Shown: positions 12,506-23,538 of the stretch, in pieces
Layout: every line of letters starts with the position of its first letter
Position numbering within the stretch: the first letter of the stretch is position 1
NCBI RefSeq assembly: GCF_032854445.1
Contig: NC_088303.1
Coordinates: forward strand, 193,501-257,500
Direction: 5' to 3'
Length of the DNA stretch: 64,000 bases
From: Liolophura sinensis
Lineage: Eukaryota > Mollusca > Polyplacophora > Chitonida > Chitonidae
Position numbers and translations under genes: made by a program
The notes under the pieces: generated by a model
What the model saw: only the letters and a program-made list of their open reading frames with translations
Told to the model about the DNA's origin: nothing
The model's database searches: none

Positions 12506-13470
12506 ACATGGTGAGGAGGAGTATCAGACAGATAGAGAAGTCTGCATGGCCAAGGGGAGTATCAGACAGACGGAGAAGTCCACATGGCGAAGAGGAGAAT
12601 CAGACAAACAGAAAAGTCCACATGCGAGGATGAGTAACAGACAGAGATGTCCACATGGCAAGGAGCGGTATCAGACAGAGAAGTCCACATGGCCAGGAGG
12701 AGTATCAGACAGACAATGTCCACATGGCAAGGAGTATCATCAGCAAGACAGAGAAGTCTGCATGGCGAATAGGAGAATCAGACCAACAGGAAAGTCCAAA
12801 TGGCGAGGATGAGTATCAGACAGAAAATGTCCACATGGCAAGGAGTATCATCAGTAAGACAGAGATGTCCACATGACAAGGAGCGGTATCAGACAGAGAA
12901 GTCCACATGGCCAGGAGGAGTATCAGACAGACAATGTCCACATGGCAAGGAGTATCATCAGTAAGACAGAGAAGTCTGCATGGCGAATAGGAGAATCAGA
13001 CCAACAGGAAAGTCCAAATGGCGAGGATGAGTATCAGACAGAGATGTCCACATGGCAAGGAGCGGTATCAGACAGAGAAGTCCACATGGCAAGGAGAGGT
13101 ATCAGACAGAAAATGTCCACATGGCAAGGAGTATCATCAGTAAGACAGAGAAGTCTGCATGGCGAACAGGAGAATCAGACCAACAGGAAAGTCCAAATGG
13201 TGAGGATGAGTAACAGACAGAGATGTCCACATGGCAAGGAGAGGTATCAGACAGAAAATGTCCACCTGGCAAGGAGTATCATCAGTAAGACAGAGAAGTC
13301 TGCATGGCAAACAGGAGAATCAGACCAACAGGAAAGTCCAAATGGTGAGGATGAGTAACAGACAGAGATGTCCACATGGCAAGGAGTATCATCAGTAAGA
13401 CAGAGATGTCCACATGGCAAGGAGAGGTATCAGACAGAGAAGTTCTCATGGTGAGGAGTATCAGACAGAC
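12506..13470. repeat. Complex minisatellite (about 30-bp monomers, 150-220-bp higher-order blocks)
   Basis: Monomers share GTCCACATGGCAAGGAG and TATCAGACAGA. A distinctive block containing GGAGAATCAGACCAACAGG recurs at about 12770, 12986, 13169 and 13317, so higher-order blocks are about 216, 183 and 150 bp long. Open frames rich in Arg, Gln and Ser are repeat by-products. Confidence 0.92.
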
Positions 13471-14174
13471 GTCTATCCATTTCATGCCTAAAGCAAACTG
13501 AAAACTCACTTTACACACTGTGCCGTATGCGATGTACACAAGTACATACACACAAGACCAGTACACAGAGTACATATAAAATGGTTCTACAAGGGTGCAC
13601 TTAGACCAGTGTTTTAACTGTTTCCAGGCCTGTCAGTATAGTACTGGCAAACATGGCCTAATCCCGCAAGTAGACTGCAGTAACTGACTTCTCCATGGAT
13701 CTCAGCACAACTGGTCGGTTAGCTATGGTGATTTTGTACACCCACCCGCCCAAGACTGGCAGGGTCTATATCCCGGACAGCATCTGCATGGTACCACTAT
13801 CATGCTGCATCTTTCAAATTATCCACTCTGCATGTAGTAAAGCTATCAGTCGTGGGACCAGGAAATTTAAACCAGTATTCAATTATAACTACATACAAGC
13901 ATACCTATACATGTATATTCAGTGCAATTTTGAGAAAAGGAGTTGTATCCTGTTCCATGTACTGTGCTGTACAGTACATTATATACAAACCGTTACCATT
14001 TCCCGGTTCTACACATTACCTTATTCACGCTACAAAACATATGTAACCTTGCTGATAAGACCATAAAATTTCACTCATTCATTCAAAATCGATCTGAGGC
14101 ATCATTATTGAAAGACTCTTGGAGGTTTGCACTATTATGGCTTAGGGAAGCTTTGTTATCTGCTTAAAGAAGAG
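13471..14174. other. Unassigned intronic sequence
   Basis: Several overlapping plus-strand open frames of 60-120 codons occur (13695-14066 is the longest), but they show no domain, and no splice context or codon bias supports them. I see no gene. Confidence 0.5.
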
Positions 14175-14184
14175 CTTGGTCACT

Positions 14185-14416
14185 ATTTATTTATACTTAT
14201 TTCATGAGATTTTTACGCCATACTCAGGAATACTTCACATATGACGGCGACCAGCCATTATGGTAAGTGGAAACCGGGCAAACCCACAAACACCTGCAGG
14301 TTGCTGGCATACCTTCCCACGTTCAACTGGAGAGGAATCTAGCATGAGCTGGACTCACAGCAATCCCACTAGTGGAAGGCTCCTGGGTCAATGCGCTGCG
14401 ATGGCCACGGGGGCCC
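14185..14416 (-). mobile_element. Complete antisense SINE with 10-bp target-site duplication
   Basis: The minus strand reads from a GGGGCCCC 5' end through a tRNA-like head and the conserved body to an AT-rich tail of TTATTTATAC type. It is flanked by perfect 10-bp direct repeats, CTTGGTCACT, at 14175-14184 and 14417-14426, the expected mark of LINE-mediated insertion. It is the best-preserved insertion of this family here along with the copy at 40561. Confidence 0.88.
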
Positions 14417-14426
14417 CTTGGTCACT

Positions 14427-15048
14427 TTTTAAGGTTGAAAAAGTGCATATCACCAATCCTTACTATAAAAATCAAATAAGTCAATAATGAACTAATTTAA
14501 CACGTTTCCTTGTCCTCATATTTCGGCCATAAAACAAATATGGTTAATACACTGCAGCTGGCTTCACGGCAAGACTGCAATGTAACCAAGAAAGTCTCAA
14601 TAAAAGGGTGTGTGTGAGTGTGTGTGTATTTCATAACACGACATACACAAAACAGGACAATGCTGGAAAAGAGATTTATGTACCGGATAATTCTTGTTCA
14701 TACATGTACAACAATAGCATGAGACACTGTACATCACAAGTATATGAGCGGGGTGGGTGAGAGGTCAACATAATGAGGTGATTGAAAAGTGATCAGATAA
14801 TATGGTTATCATGATGTCAATGTGACCACTATAACACTGACATCAGATGTGATGTGAAATTCCATGATCCATTGTGAAATGTATGATCTTGAAACTCTCG
14901 GTACATACCAGATGTACACTCCAGAAAATATATTTATCCCACATCTGACAAAATGTTGGATTGTGAATACAATGGTCACATCGCTGAAGCAATTCACCTA
15001 TACATCAGTCTTCTGCAGTGAACTGATGGGTCTTTGCAGGATAAATTT
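14427..15048. other. Unassigned intronic sequence
   Basis: Contains a short TG-rich run near 14610-14630. No exon or repeat family is recognised. Confidence 0.5.
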
Positions 15049-15163
15049 GTTACATGCTTACTCAGTGATAGGATACGGAAATACAATGTGTCAGTAACCT
15101 TCATTATATGAGGATTACTGACACCATATATTTAGGTATCCTATCACTGAGTAACCATGTAAC
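15049..15163. repeat. 115-bp near-perfect inverted repeat (hairpin)
   Basis: The left arm begins GTTACATGCTTACTCAGTGA and the right arm ends TCACTGAGTAACCATGTAAC. They are complementary along about 56 bases around a 3-base centre (TCAT-TAT-ATGA near 15106), with only scattered mismatches, several of which would be G-U pairs in RNA. Either strand transcribed would fold into one long hairpin. It could be a small palindromic MITE, a pre-miRNA-like hairpin or a cruciform former. No miRNA seed can be recognised by eye. Confidence 0.9.
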
Positions 15164-15394
15164 TAATAACACAGGGAGATAGTGCACCTACAGGTATACA
15201 CGTATATAGGTAAATGACATCCTTGATCATCAGTACTGCATGGATTTTCACGTGTATGTCAACAAGAGACATGCGGCACAAAACATTAACAAGCATGTCA
15301 TCCGCTGAATCAGCCGCAAATATATCTTCATTGCAGTATCAAACAAACAGTAGCCATGCAACTTATTCTTGCTTATGTATGACAGATGTATTTG

Positions 15395-16790
15395 GACTGT
15401 ACCATGCTGTATATGTACATGTGATTCTACATGTATTTTGACTCTACAATGCTATATATGTACATGTCATTCTACATGTGTTTCGACTGTAGAATACTGT
15501 GTATGCACATGTGTGATTCTACATGTATTTTGACTGTACAATGCTGTATATGTACATTTGATTCTACATGTATTTTAACTACAATACTGTATATGTACAT
15601 GTGATTCTACACGTATTTTAACTGAATGATACTTTACATGTGACTCTACATGCATTTTGACCGTACAACACTGTGTAAATGTGATTCTACATGAATTCTG
15701 ACTGTACAAAACTGTATATGTACACGTGTGATTTTACATGTATTTTGACTGTACAATACTGTACATGTACGTGATTCTGCATGTATTTTGACTAAACAAT
15801 AGTGTACATGAACATTTGATTCTACATGAATTTTGACTGTACAATGATGTACATGAACATGTGATTCTACATGTATTTTCACTGTACAATACTGTACATG
15901 TACATGTGTGAGTCTACATGTATTTATACTGTACAATTCTGTATATGTAAATGTGGTTCTACGTGTATTTCGAACACAATACTGTATATGTACATGTGAT
16001 TCTACATGTGTTTCGACTGTAGAATACTGTGTATGTACATGTGTGATTCTACATGTATTTCGACTACAATACTGTATATGTACATGTGATTCTACATGTA
16101 TTTCAACTGTACAATGTTGAATATGTACATGTGATTGTACATGTATTTTGACTACAATACTGTATATGTACATGTGATTCTACATGTATTTTGACTCTAC
16201 AATGCTATATATGTACATGTGATTCTACATATACATGTGATTCTACATGTATTTCGACTACAATTCTGTATATGTACATGTGATTCTACATGTATTCTGA
16301 CTGTGCAATATTGTACATGAACATGTGATTCTACATGTATTTTGACTGTACAATAGTGTGTGTGTAAATATGTGATTCTACATGAATTCTGACTGTACAA
16401 AACTGTATATGTACGTGAGATTCTACATGTATTTTGACTGTACAATACTGTACATGTACATGATTCTACATGTATGTTTACAGAATGATACTGTACATGT
16501 GATTCTACATGTATTTTGACTGTACAACAATGTGTGTGTAAATATGTGATTCTACATGTATTTTGACTGTACAATACTGTGTGTGTAAATATGTGATTCT
16601 ACATGAATTTTGACTGTGCAATACTGTATATGTACATGTGATTCTACATGTATTTTGACTGTACAATACTGTATATGTACATGTGTGTTTCTTCATGCAT
16701 TTTGACTGTACAATACTGTATATGTACATGAAAATCTACATGTACTTCAACTGAACAATACTGTGCGTGTACATGTACAATACCGAACTG
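15395..16790. repeat. About 45-bp minisatellite, about 30 copies
   Basis: The unit core is ATGTGATTCTACATGTATTT then GACTGTACAATACTGTATAT. TGTACATGT is present in most units. Copies vary in length by several bases. Minus-strand frames of up to 175 codons are artefacts. Confidence 0.95.
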
Positions 16791-18065
16791 TTCAGGTCGG
16801 CCATAGCCAGGTTACATGTAGTTTAGTCCTACAATTACATATGGTTGTGATTTTCTGACTTCACAATCAAATCCTATTTAAATGCCAGGCCAACTAAGAA
16901 TATTATCTGCACTGGACATCTTATCTCCTGTTAAAGAAAGAAAAATAAAGTAAAGTTTTCACATTTATATTTTAGATTAGAGTTTATAGCCTAGCTAATG
17001 TCACAGCTGTGTCGAGTCAGAACTAGTTGCAGTGGTGTTGCAAGCAGTACGGCTGTATGGCCATGGCCATACCACTTCTCAAAAAGAAAAGAACGCCCCC
17101 CCCACCCCAAAATAAGTAAATAAACTAAATCTAAAGTGAAGTCGAACCTATTTAATAGCGACCAACAGAATGAAGGCCCATGCACACACATGTGCACTGT
17201 AGACTGTTAAGCACATAAAACTACAATGGATCTGTGTGAAGAATAAATACCTAGTAGAACGATTTCAGGGCATCTCCAGCTGTCTAGCATCCCAAAGCTC
17301 CTTGGCCTAGGTGGCTCCTGGACACTTGCCTTTTTTGCTGGGAAAGTCAACCAATGGCTGTACCACTTTCAAAGTGCTTCACACACGGATGAGTTATAAT
17401 CCGTTTAAAAAAGTCAGTGTTCATGGACAACTGATCTGATACAACCATATGTAACAATGTGAAATGGCTATTCCTGCATCTGTCACCAACTAGTCTACGG
17501 TCAGTTCCTGATAGCAGACCATGTTATACACACAAGAACACGTACTTTCCATGATTAGTTGGAAATAGTTTGAATTAACATCCCATCAATATGACAGCAC
17601 ATGTACAAGAGGCCAGTCAAATACTGTGTATATCATATGATGACTGGGTGGGACTTCTTAATATGGCCGACAACTGATATTATCCTGAAGAAGACAAACT
17701 TATCAAGTTATGGCGAGGCTGCCTTCTTTCTTTGATAATTCATCAAAATTATCCTCTCCACAGAAAGCAAAATCCAAGGACTATGAAGAAATTGCCTTTC
17801 ACTCTAGATTTGTAAATGAGTTAATGTAGTATATGCACACATAATTGGTATTACATGAGATAAAGGCCTTAATTACCATTATTCAAGGCCTAATTTTTTC
17901 CACCAACTGAGATTTAATAGAGCTACTTAAGCGCTGTGAGTTTATATACCTTTTTGTGCAATTGTGTATAGTAAGGAGATGGTTATGTGGTTCAAACTCG
18001 CTGCTGACACAGACTGAACATCGGCGGAGTGACAAAAGCCATGTTATGAATATGATCAATCAGAT
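16791..18065. other. Unassigned intronic sequence
   Basis: Low-complexity C/A runs occur at about 17092-17108. No exon with splice signals and no SINE body was identified. Confidence 0.5.
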
Positions 18066-19850
18066 CCAGTTAGTTGTGTGGAGTTGTGTGCGACATTGGG
18101 GTCCAGTTAGTTGTGTGCAGTTGTGTGCGACATTGGGGTCCAGTTAGTTGTGTGGAGTGGTGTGCGACATTGGGGTCCAGTTAGTTGTGTGGAGTGGTGT
18201 GCGACATTGAGGTCCAGTTAGTTGTGTCGAGTGGTGTGCGACATTGGGGTCCAGTTAGTTGTGTGGAGTTGTGTGCGACATTGGGGTCCAGTTAGTTGTG
18301 TGGAGTTGTGTCCGACATTGGGGTCCAGTTAGTTGTGTGCAGTTGTGTGCGACATTGGGGTCCAGTTAGTTGTGTCGAGTGGCGTGCGACATTGGGGTCC
18401 AGTTAGTTGTGTGGAGTGGTGTGCGACATTGGGGTCTAGTTAGTTGTGTGGAGTTGTGTGCGACATTGGGGTCCAGTTAGTTGTGTGGAGTTGTGTGCGA
18501 CATTGGGGTCCAGTTAGTTGTGTGGAGTTGTGTGCGACATTGGGGTCCAGTTAGTTGTGTGGAGTGGTGTGCGACATTGGGGTCCAGTTAGTTGTGTGGA
18601 GTTGTGTGCGACATTGGGGTCCAGTTAGTTGTGTGGAGTGGTGTGCGACATTGGGGTCCAGTTAGTTGTGTGGAGTGGTGTGCGACATTGGGGTCCAGTT
18701 AGTTGTGTGGAGTGGTGTGCGACACTGGGGTCCAGTTAGTTATGTGGAGTGGTGTGCGACATTGGGGTCCAGTTAGTTGTGTGGAGTTGTGTGCGACATT
18801 GGGGTCCAGTTAGTTGTGTGGAGTTGTGTGCGACATTGGGGTCCAGTTAGTTGTGTGGAGTGGTGTGGGACATTGGGGTCCAGTTAGTTGTGTGGAGTGG
18901 TGTGCGACATTGGGGTCCAGTTAGTTGTGTCGAGTGGTGTGCGACATTGGGGTCCAGTTAGTTGTGTGGAGTGGTGTGCGACACTGGGGTCCAGTTAGTT
19001 GTGTGGAGTGGTGTGCGACACTGGGGTCCAGTTAGTTGTGTGGAGTGGTGTGCGACATTGGGGTCCAGTTAGTTGTGTGGAGTTGTGTGCGACATTGGGG
19101 TCCAGTTAGTTGTGTGGAGTGGTGTGGGACATTGGGGTCCAGTTAGTTGTGTGGAGTGGTGTGCGACATTGGGGTCCAGTTAGTTGTGTGGAGTTGCGTG
19201 AGACACTGGGGTCCACTTAGTTGTGTGGAGTTGTGTGCGACATTGGGGTCCAGTTAGTTGTGTGGAGTTGTGTGAGACATTAGGGTCCAGTTAGTTGTGT
19301 GGAGTTGTGTGTGACATTGGGGTCCAGTTAGCGGTGTGAAGTTCTGTGCGACATTGGGGTCCAGTTATTTGTGTGGAGTGGTGTGTGACATTGGGGTCCA
19401 GTTAGCGGTGTGGAGTTCTGTGCGACATTGGGGTCCAGTTATTTGTGTGGAGTTGTGTGTGACACTGGGGTCCAGTTAGTTGTGTGGAGTTGTGTGCGAC
19501 ATTGGGGTCTAGTTAGTTGTGTGCAGTTGTGTGCAACACTGGGTCCAGTTAGTTGTGTGCAGTTGTATGCGACATTGGGGTCCAGTTAGTTGTGTGCAGT
19601 TGTGTGCGACATTGGGGTCCAGTTAGTTGTGTGGAGTCGTGTGCGACATTGGGGTCCTCTTAGTTCTGTGGAGTTGTGTGTGACATTGGGGTCCAGTTTG
19701 TTGTGTGGAGTTGTGTGCGACACCGGGTCCAGTTAGTTGTGTGCAGTTGTGTGTGACATTGGGGTCCAGTTAGTTGTGTGGAGTTCTGTGTGACACTGGG
19801 GTCCAGTTAGTTGTGTGCAGTTGTGTGTGACATTGGCCCCCAGTTGTGCT
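18066..19850. repeat. 37-bp minisatellite, about 48 copies
   Basis: The unit core is GGGGTCCAGTTAGTTGTGTG then GAGTTGTGTGCGACATT. The interior copies (18100-19200) are nearly identical. Divergence rises towards 19300-19850, as expected for decayed array edges. Every unit brings one GGGG tract. Confidence 0.97.
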
Positions 19851-21537
19851 CAGTTGCAGTTGTGTGAAATACAAGCTTTGTTTGGTAATAATTATAATGC
19901 TGATCATTTTGAGATCTATAAAAGATGGAACAGAGACCTTCTATATCCTACTTACACATGGAACCATCTGATATTATGTTCACACAATGGTGCAAACCAA
20001 CAGTAAGCTATACAACATAATATTAATGTATATGCTGCACTGCATGGTATTTGTTTCCTTGAAAATTGTGCTCAAACACATGGTGATTGCAGAATTGAAG
20101 TTCAATTTGGTCCAAAAATGAAACTGACACATGTATCTTAATACTTGGAGTCAGCGGACATAATACGTTACTCAACAACCAGTATCTAAATAAAATAAAA
20201 ACAAAGAAGACCTTCTTACACAGAGGAAAAAATCAGTATTCAAAAAAACAAAAACAAAAACAAGCTGCCAAGCACTGATCCATTATTTTGAGGGCAATTG
20301 TTCCAAATGTAACATCTGATAAACTCTAGATACAGCTGGAAGAGACCAAACTAATTCTAGTAGTTACACCAAGGCAGACAAATCGAATTACAGATGGAGA
20401 CCTACAAGAGTCCTGGATACTGCTTCCATTCAATCAGATGATGATCACAAGAGATTAAGTCAAGGCCGCTAACTTAAAGTATGGCTAAAGAAAAAATAGC
20501 ATTTGCTACAAAATCTGATGAGGTCGCTAAAGTGAATGGTTAAAAAAAATACTGACCCAGAAGTAGCCCTGTGAAATGTTCTTGAGTAAGGTGTAATACA
20601 CCAATCAAGTAAGTATATAAATAGATCATAGGCCTTGGGAAAGGTACCAGACTGAAATACAACTCTCCTCGGCTGAGACAGAGCAAAATATCCTATCTGT
20701 GATATGTTGACTATTACTAATGAAAGTATTATACTTAAACTATAAAATTGAGTAGGTATATTACTTAAAATTGAGAAAGTATATTACACATTCATTAAAA
20801 AAATTGCGAAAATCTGCTAAAAATCCCAGAAAACTCTCATGGTAGATTTTGTACAACATTATCATCTAAATAATATTTTAGAAAATAATTGGTGAAGGTG
20901 ACTTAACAAATTGAATTTTTCATTATGATTATTTTGGATAATCTGCATCCATTTCTGAGCCCCCCCAAAAAACTGAAATAATGTTGCAGCAATGTAATGT
21001 GTGGGCAGTGATGGAAAACTAGAAATCTAGCATCTTTGGGCCTAAAATTGAGATCTTTAGCAAAAGCTGTGCAAAAGAGTCTGGAATACACAAAAGAATG
21101 TAAAATATTTTAGAAAATGGAAGGTAACATGAAGATGTAAGCTCATCCAAGGGATTTCTCCCTTAGAAAGTAACTACTTATCAATAATGTTTGAATACAA
21201 TGTACAACTACCGACGACCGACGACAACTTTGGCGACGACACATTAGAAAGCCCTTTTCATTGTAACCCTTGCCACAGCCACCCAAATTAGAGTTACATG
21301 TTTGCAACTGCTGGATTTGAACCGCTACCTCAACAGGCTACAATCAACAGCACAATCATGAGTTTTCTGCCAATTTTGCTCCATCAGCCTCCAGCTCCCA
21401 CAGCCACTGAGTAAATATTAATCTTAGCTACTGGACTAGGCATTATACCGGTAATGTAGCTATCACAGATTTACTGTTTCACAATATCGTTGTTTATCAT
21501 GCCACTATGAACGTGACAAGTAGCTTACTCAACTCAC
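19851..21537. other. Intron 1 of the ZNRF gene, 5' part; one SINE tail
   Basis: AT-rich intronic sequence downstream of the ZNRF exon 1 donor. The only recognisable element is a 3' SINE tail fragment at about 20571-20624 (TTCTTGAGTAAGGTGTAATA). No exon is seen. Confidence 0.6.
20571..20624 (+). mobile_element. SINE 3' tail fragment
   Basis: Matches the conserved tail of the SINEs at 39506 and 40561: GTGAAATGTTCTTGAGTAAG followed by TACACCAATCAAGTAAGTA. Head and body are absent. Confidence 0.7.
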
Positions 21538-21858
21538 CTTGGAGAGCTATCAGCTGCACTGGTAGAGATTGAGGAAAACCACGGCCACCAAACGGGAGAT
21601 GTTGATGTCGTCAGGGGTGCTGGAGTCCGAATCAGGCGAGCTCGTGCCCCTGGCAGCCCCGTTACTTGTCGGTATATTCAATGAGTTTGTATGTGGACTA
21701 TTACCCGTCTGAAAACTTCCCAAGCTTCGCGCACGAGCCCTCGAACTGCTCGAACCGCTAGACCCCCCAACTGCAATATCAGGCCCGCCACTTGGGCCAG
21801 CACCACTGCCCGAATATGTCCGCATTCGCGGTGCTGGGGTGCTCGGTTTGCCACCCAT
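21538..21858 (-). CDS. ZNRF: ZNRF1/2-like E3 ubiquitin ligase, exon 1, with apparent one-base frameshift
   Basis: The start is ATG at 21858-21856, giving MGGKPSTPAP, the N-myristoylation signal (Gly2, Ser6) of the ZNRF family, which anchors these ligases to endolysosomal membranes. A Ser/Gly/Arg-rich low-complexity segment follows. The donor is AAG|GTGAGT at 21538/21537. In the starting frame, translation runs through SSPDSDSSTPDDINISR and then hits TGA before the donor. From about 21590 onward the frame that reads without a stop to the donor is shifted by one. That frame joins exon 2 in phase 1 (a split Gly codon) directly before IKCPVC. The break falls in a short T run (CGTTTGG on the coding strand), consistent with loss of one T. 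It could be a sequencing error, an allele or a genuine null. Confidence 0.85.
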
Positions 21859-23423
21859 TTCAACCTCAACCAAAGGAAACTCCCAAAAACCACAGGCTCA
21901 CCGAATTAAAATGTCGGAGGCACACTCTTCCTAATAACCTTCTTCGATAGAGCGCAAAAGTTATCGTCCGCCATGATGTCTTCCTTGTTTTGCATCAACC
22001 TCGGAACCAACACAAAATATGACGTCTTCTCTCACGTGACATTGTGTTACGTTTCGCCCGACTGGGGCCTGTGTCTAGAAGTCATGTCAGAACTAAATTG
22101 AGTATATCACGCATGCAGTTTGCCCATGGAACAAGTTCTTGTTGTTTTGTGTGTGTGTGTGTGTAATATTAAGCCAGTTTTTTTTTATACATTTGGACGA
22201 ACTGTTATTTATTTGCTGGTAACACAAAGGTGACCTATATTTCAACCAATGACGACTTGCTTAATAATTGAGTCTTTGCCGAGTGGACGTAGGCCTACAT
22301 TGTACATTTAATTTCTCTCTGTGTCGAGCCTATACATTCGCGCCAATTGTGAAAATCTTTAACATTCTGAAATAACAAACGCCTGCCTGAGAACAAAGAC
22401 AATCTAGTGAGTGAGTGAGTGCTTGGGGTTTAACGTCGTTCTCAACAATTTTTCAGTCATATGACGACGAAAGACAATCTAGCGCGGCGCTAAGTTGTTG
22501 CAGCCACCATATCAGTTGCTATATCAGTAGATATATTTACATTAGTAATTGTGATTCATTGGGTAAACCGCTTATTTTCGGGAATGAAACTGAAACTGGA
22601 ATTGTTAAAAGACTTTTCCTAGAACTTTTATTTAAGATAAAAGAAATAATTACACAATAATTAAATAACTGTTAATAGCAAAAATTAGATGCATATGAGT
22701 TAATTACCATAACTTATAGCACCTAGTTGACCATATCAGCCATCTGATTTACAGTTATCTTATATACTATTAGAAAAGTTGTAATTTGTTTTTCATTTGG
22801 CTGATACATACATGACTATGTATGCATTCTTGGTCCATAACTAGGTATATAGATACATGTACAACATATTGGTCTATACGTGTACTTCTGGTTCTGGTGA
22901 ATTCATATGTCAGATAACCAGGTCCGGTCTGTCATATCAATGACGTATCAATGTGTTAATTTACAAACCAAGCTAGAAAACAGCAACATCAACATCCAAC
23001 GACTTCAACATACTCAAAGATAAAATCTATGGATATATAAAACACACGCAGCGGATCGAGGTGTACCATACAAATAAATTCGGTATGCATGCATGAGCCT
23101 AGCGCAAGCTTAATACATGCACACGTACGTATATTTTAATTAGCGTTCTCTCCAGGTATGCTATAATGTCAAATAAAATCTCACTCATGAATTACTGTTT
23201 TCAGGTCTGGCTTGTTATGATAAGCCAACTCTAACAACAGAAAGGTAACTTAAACATCAGAAAATATATAAACATACAATGGGAGCGCATGTTTTGCTTT
23301 CTGCTGTGACCTAATTTCGAGTGACCCAGTTATGAAAACGAGGCTGCTTTCCGTCAGCTGAGAGAAGCGAGATACACAGATGACAAGATTCTGAAGTGAC
23401 CCAACAGTGAAGTTTCGTGGAGA
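21859..23423. promoter_or_regulatory. Divergent intergenic region between ZNRF and SLC38 genes
   Basis: The region is 1.57 kb between two start codons on opposite strands, and must hold both promoters and 5' UTRs. It contains TCACGTGA at 22032-22039, 174 bp upstream of the ZNRF start, which fits the E-box core of the CLEAR element recognised by TFEB/MITF factors. A short TG run lies near 22148 and a dispersed repeat near 22405-22475. The SLC38 ATG at 23424 has A at -3. No TATA box could be assigned with confidence. This is inference from layout and motifs only. Confidence 0.5.
22405..22475. mobile_element. Fragment of a dispersed repeat
   Basis: GAGTGAGTGAGTGCTTGGGG followed by TTTAACGTCGTTCTCAACAA and CATATGACGACGAAAG. 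I recognise this as a dispersed-element end seen widely in mollusc genomic sequence. The family name is uncertain. Confidence 0.5.
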
Positions 23424-23538
23424 ATGTCGATCCAGTCTCAAGATTATGACACCTCCCAAACAGATGACGAAAACAGCTGTTTGCTACCGAACGTGGTTGA
23501 AAAGACCGGGGCTCACGTCAAAACAGAACAGCTAACAG
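23424..23538 (+). CDS. SLC38A7: SLC38A7-like exon 1 (start, cytosolic N-terminus)
   Basis: Encodes [19 protein letters not shown] and onward to residue 38. The ATG has A at -3. The donor (ACAG|GTCTTA) is weak, but it supplies exactly the phase-1 G needed to complete the Gly codon at the exon 2 acceptor, and the resulting total length matches the family. It holds the acidic dileucine motif. This is the least certain exon because the N-terminus is poorly conserved. Confidence 0.7.

Noticed and set aside
13695-14066. 123-codon plus frame
   Set aside because: No domain, low-complexity ending, no splice context, and several equally long overlapping frames.
17081-17115. C-rich run as a possible telomere-like or i-motif element
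   Set aside because: Short, irregular and single; no repeated telomeric hexamer is present.
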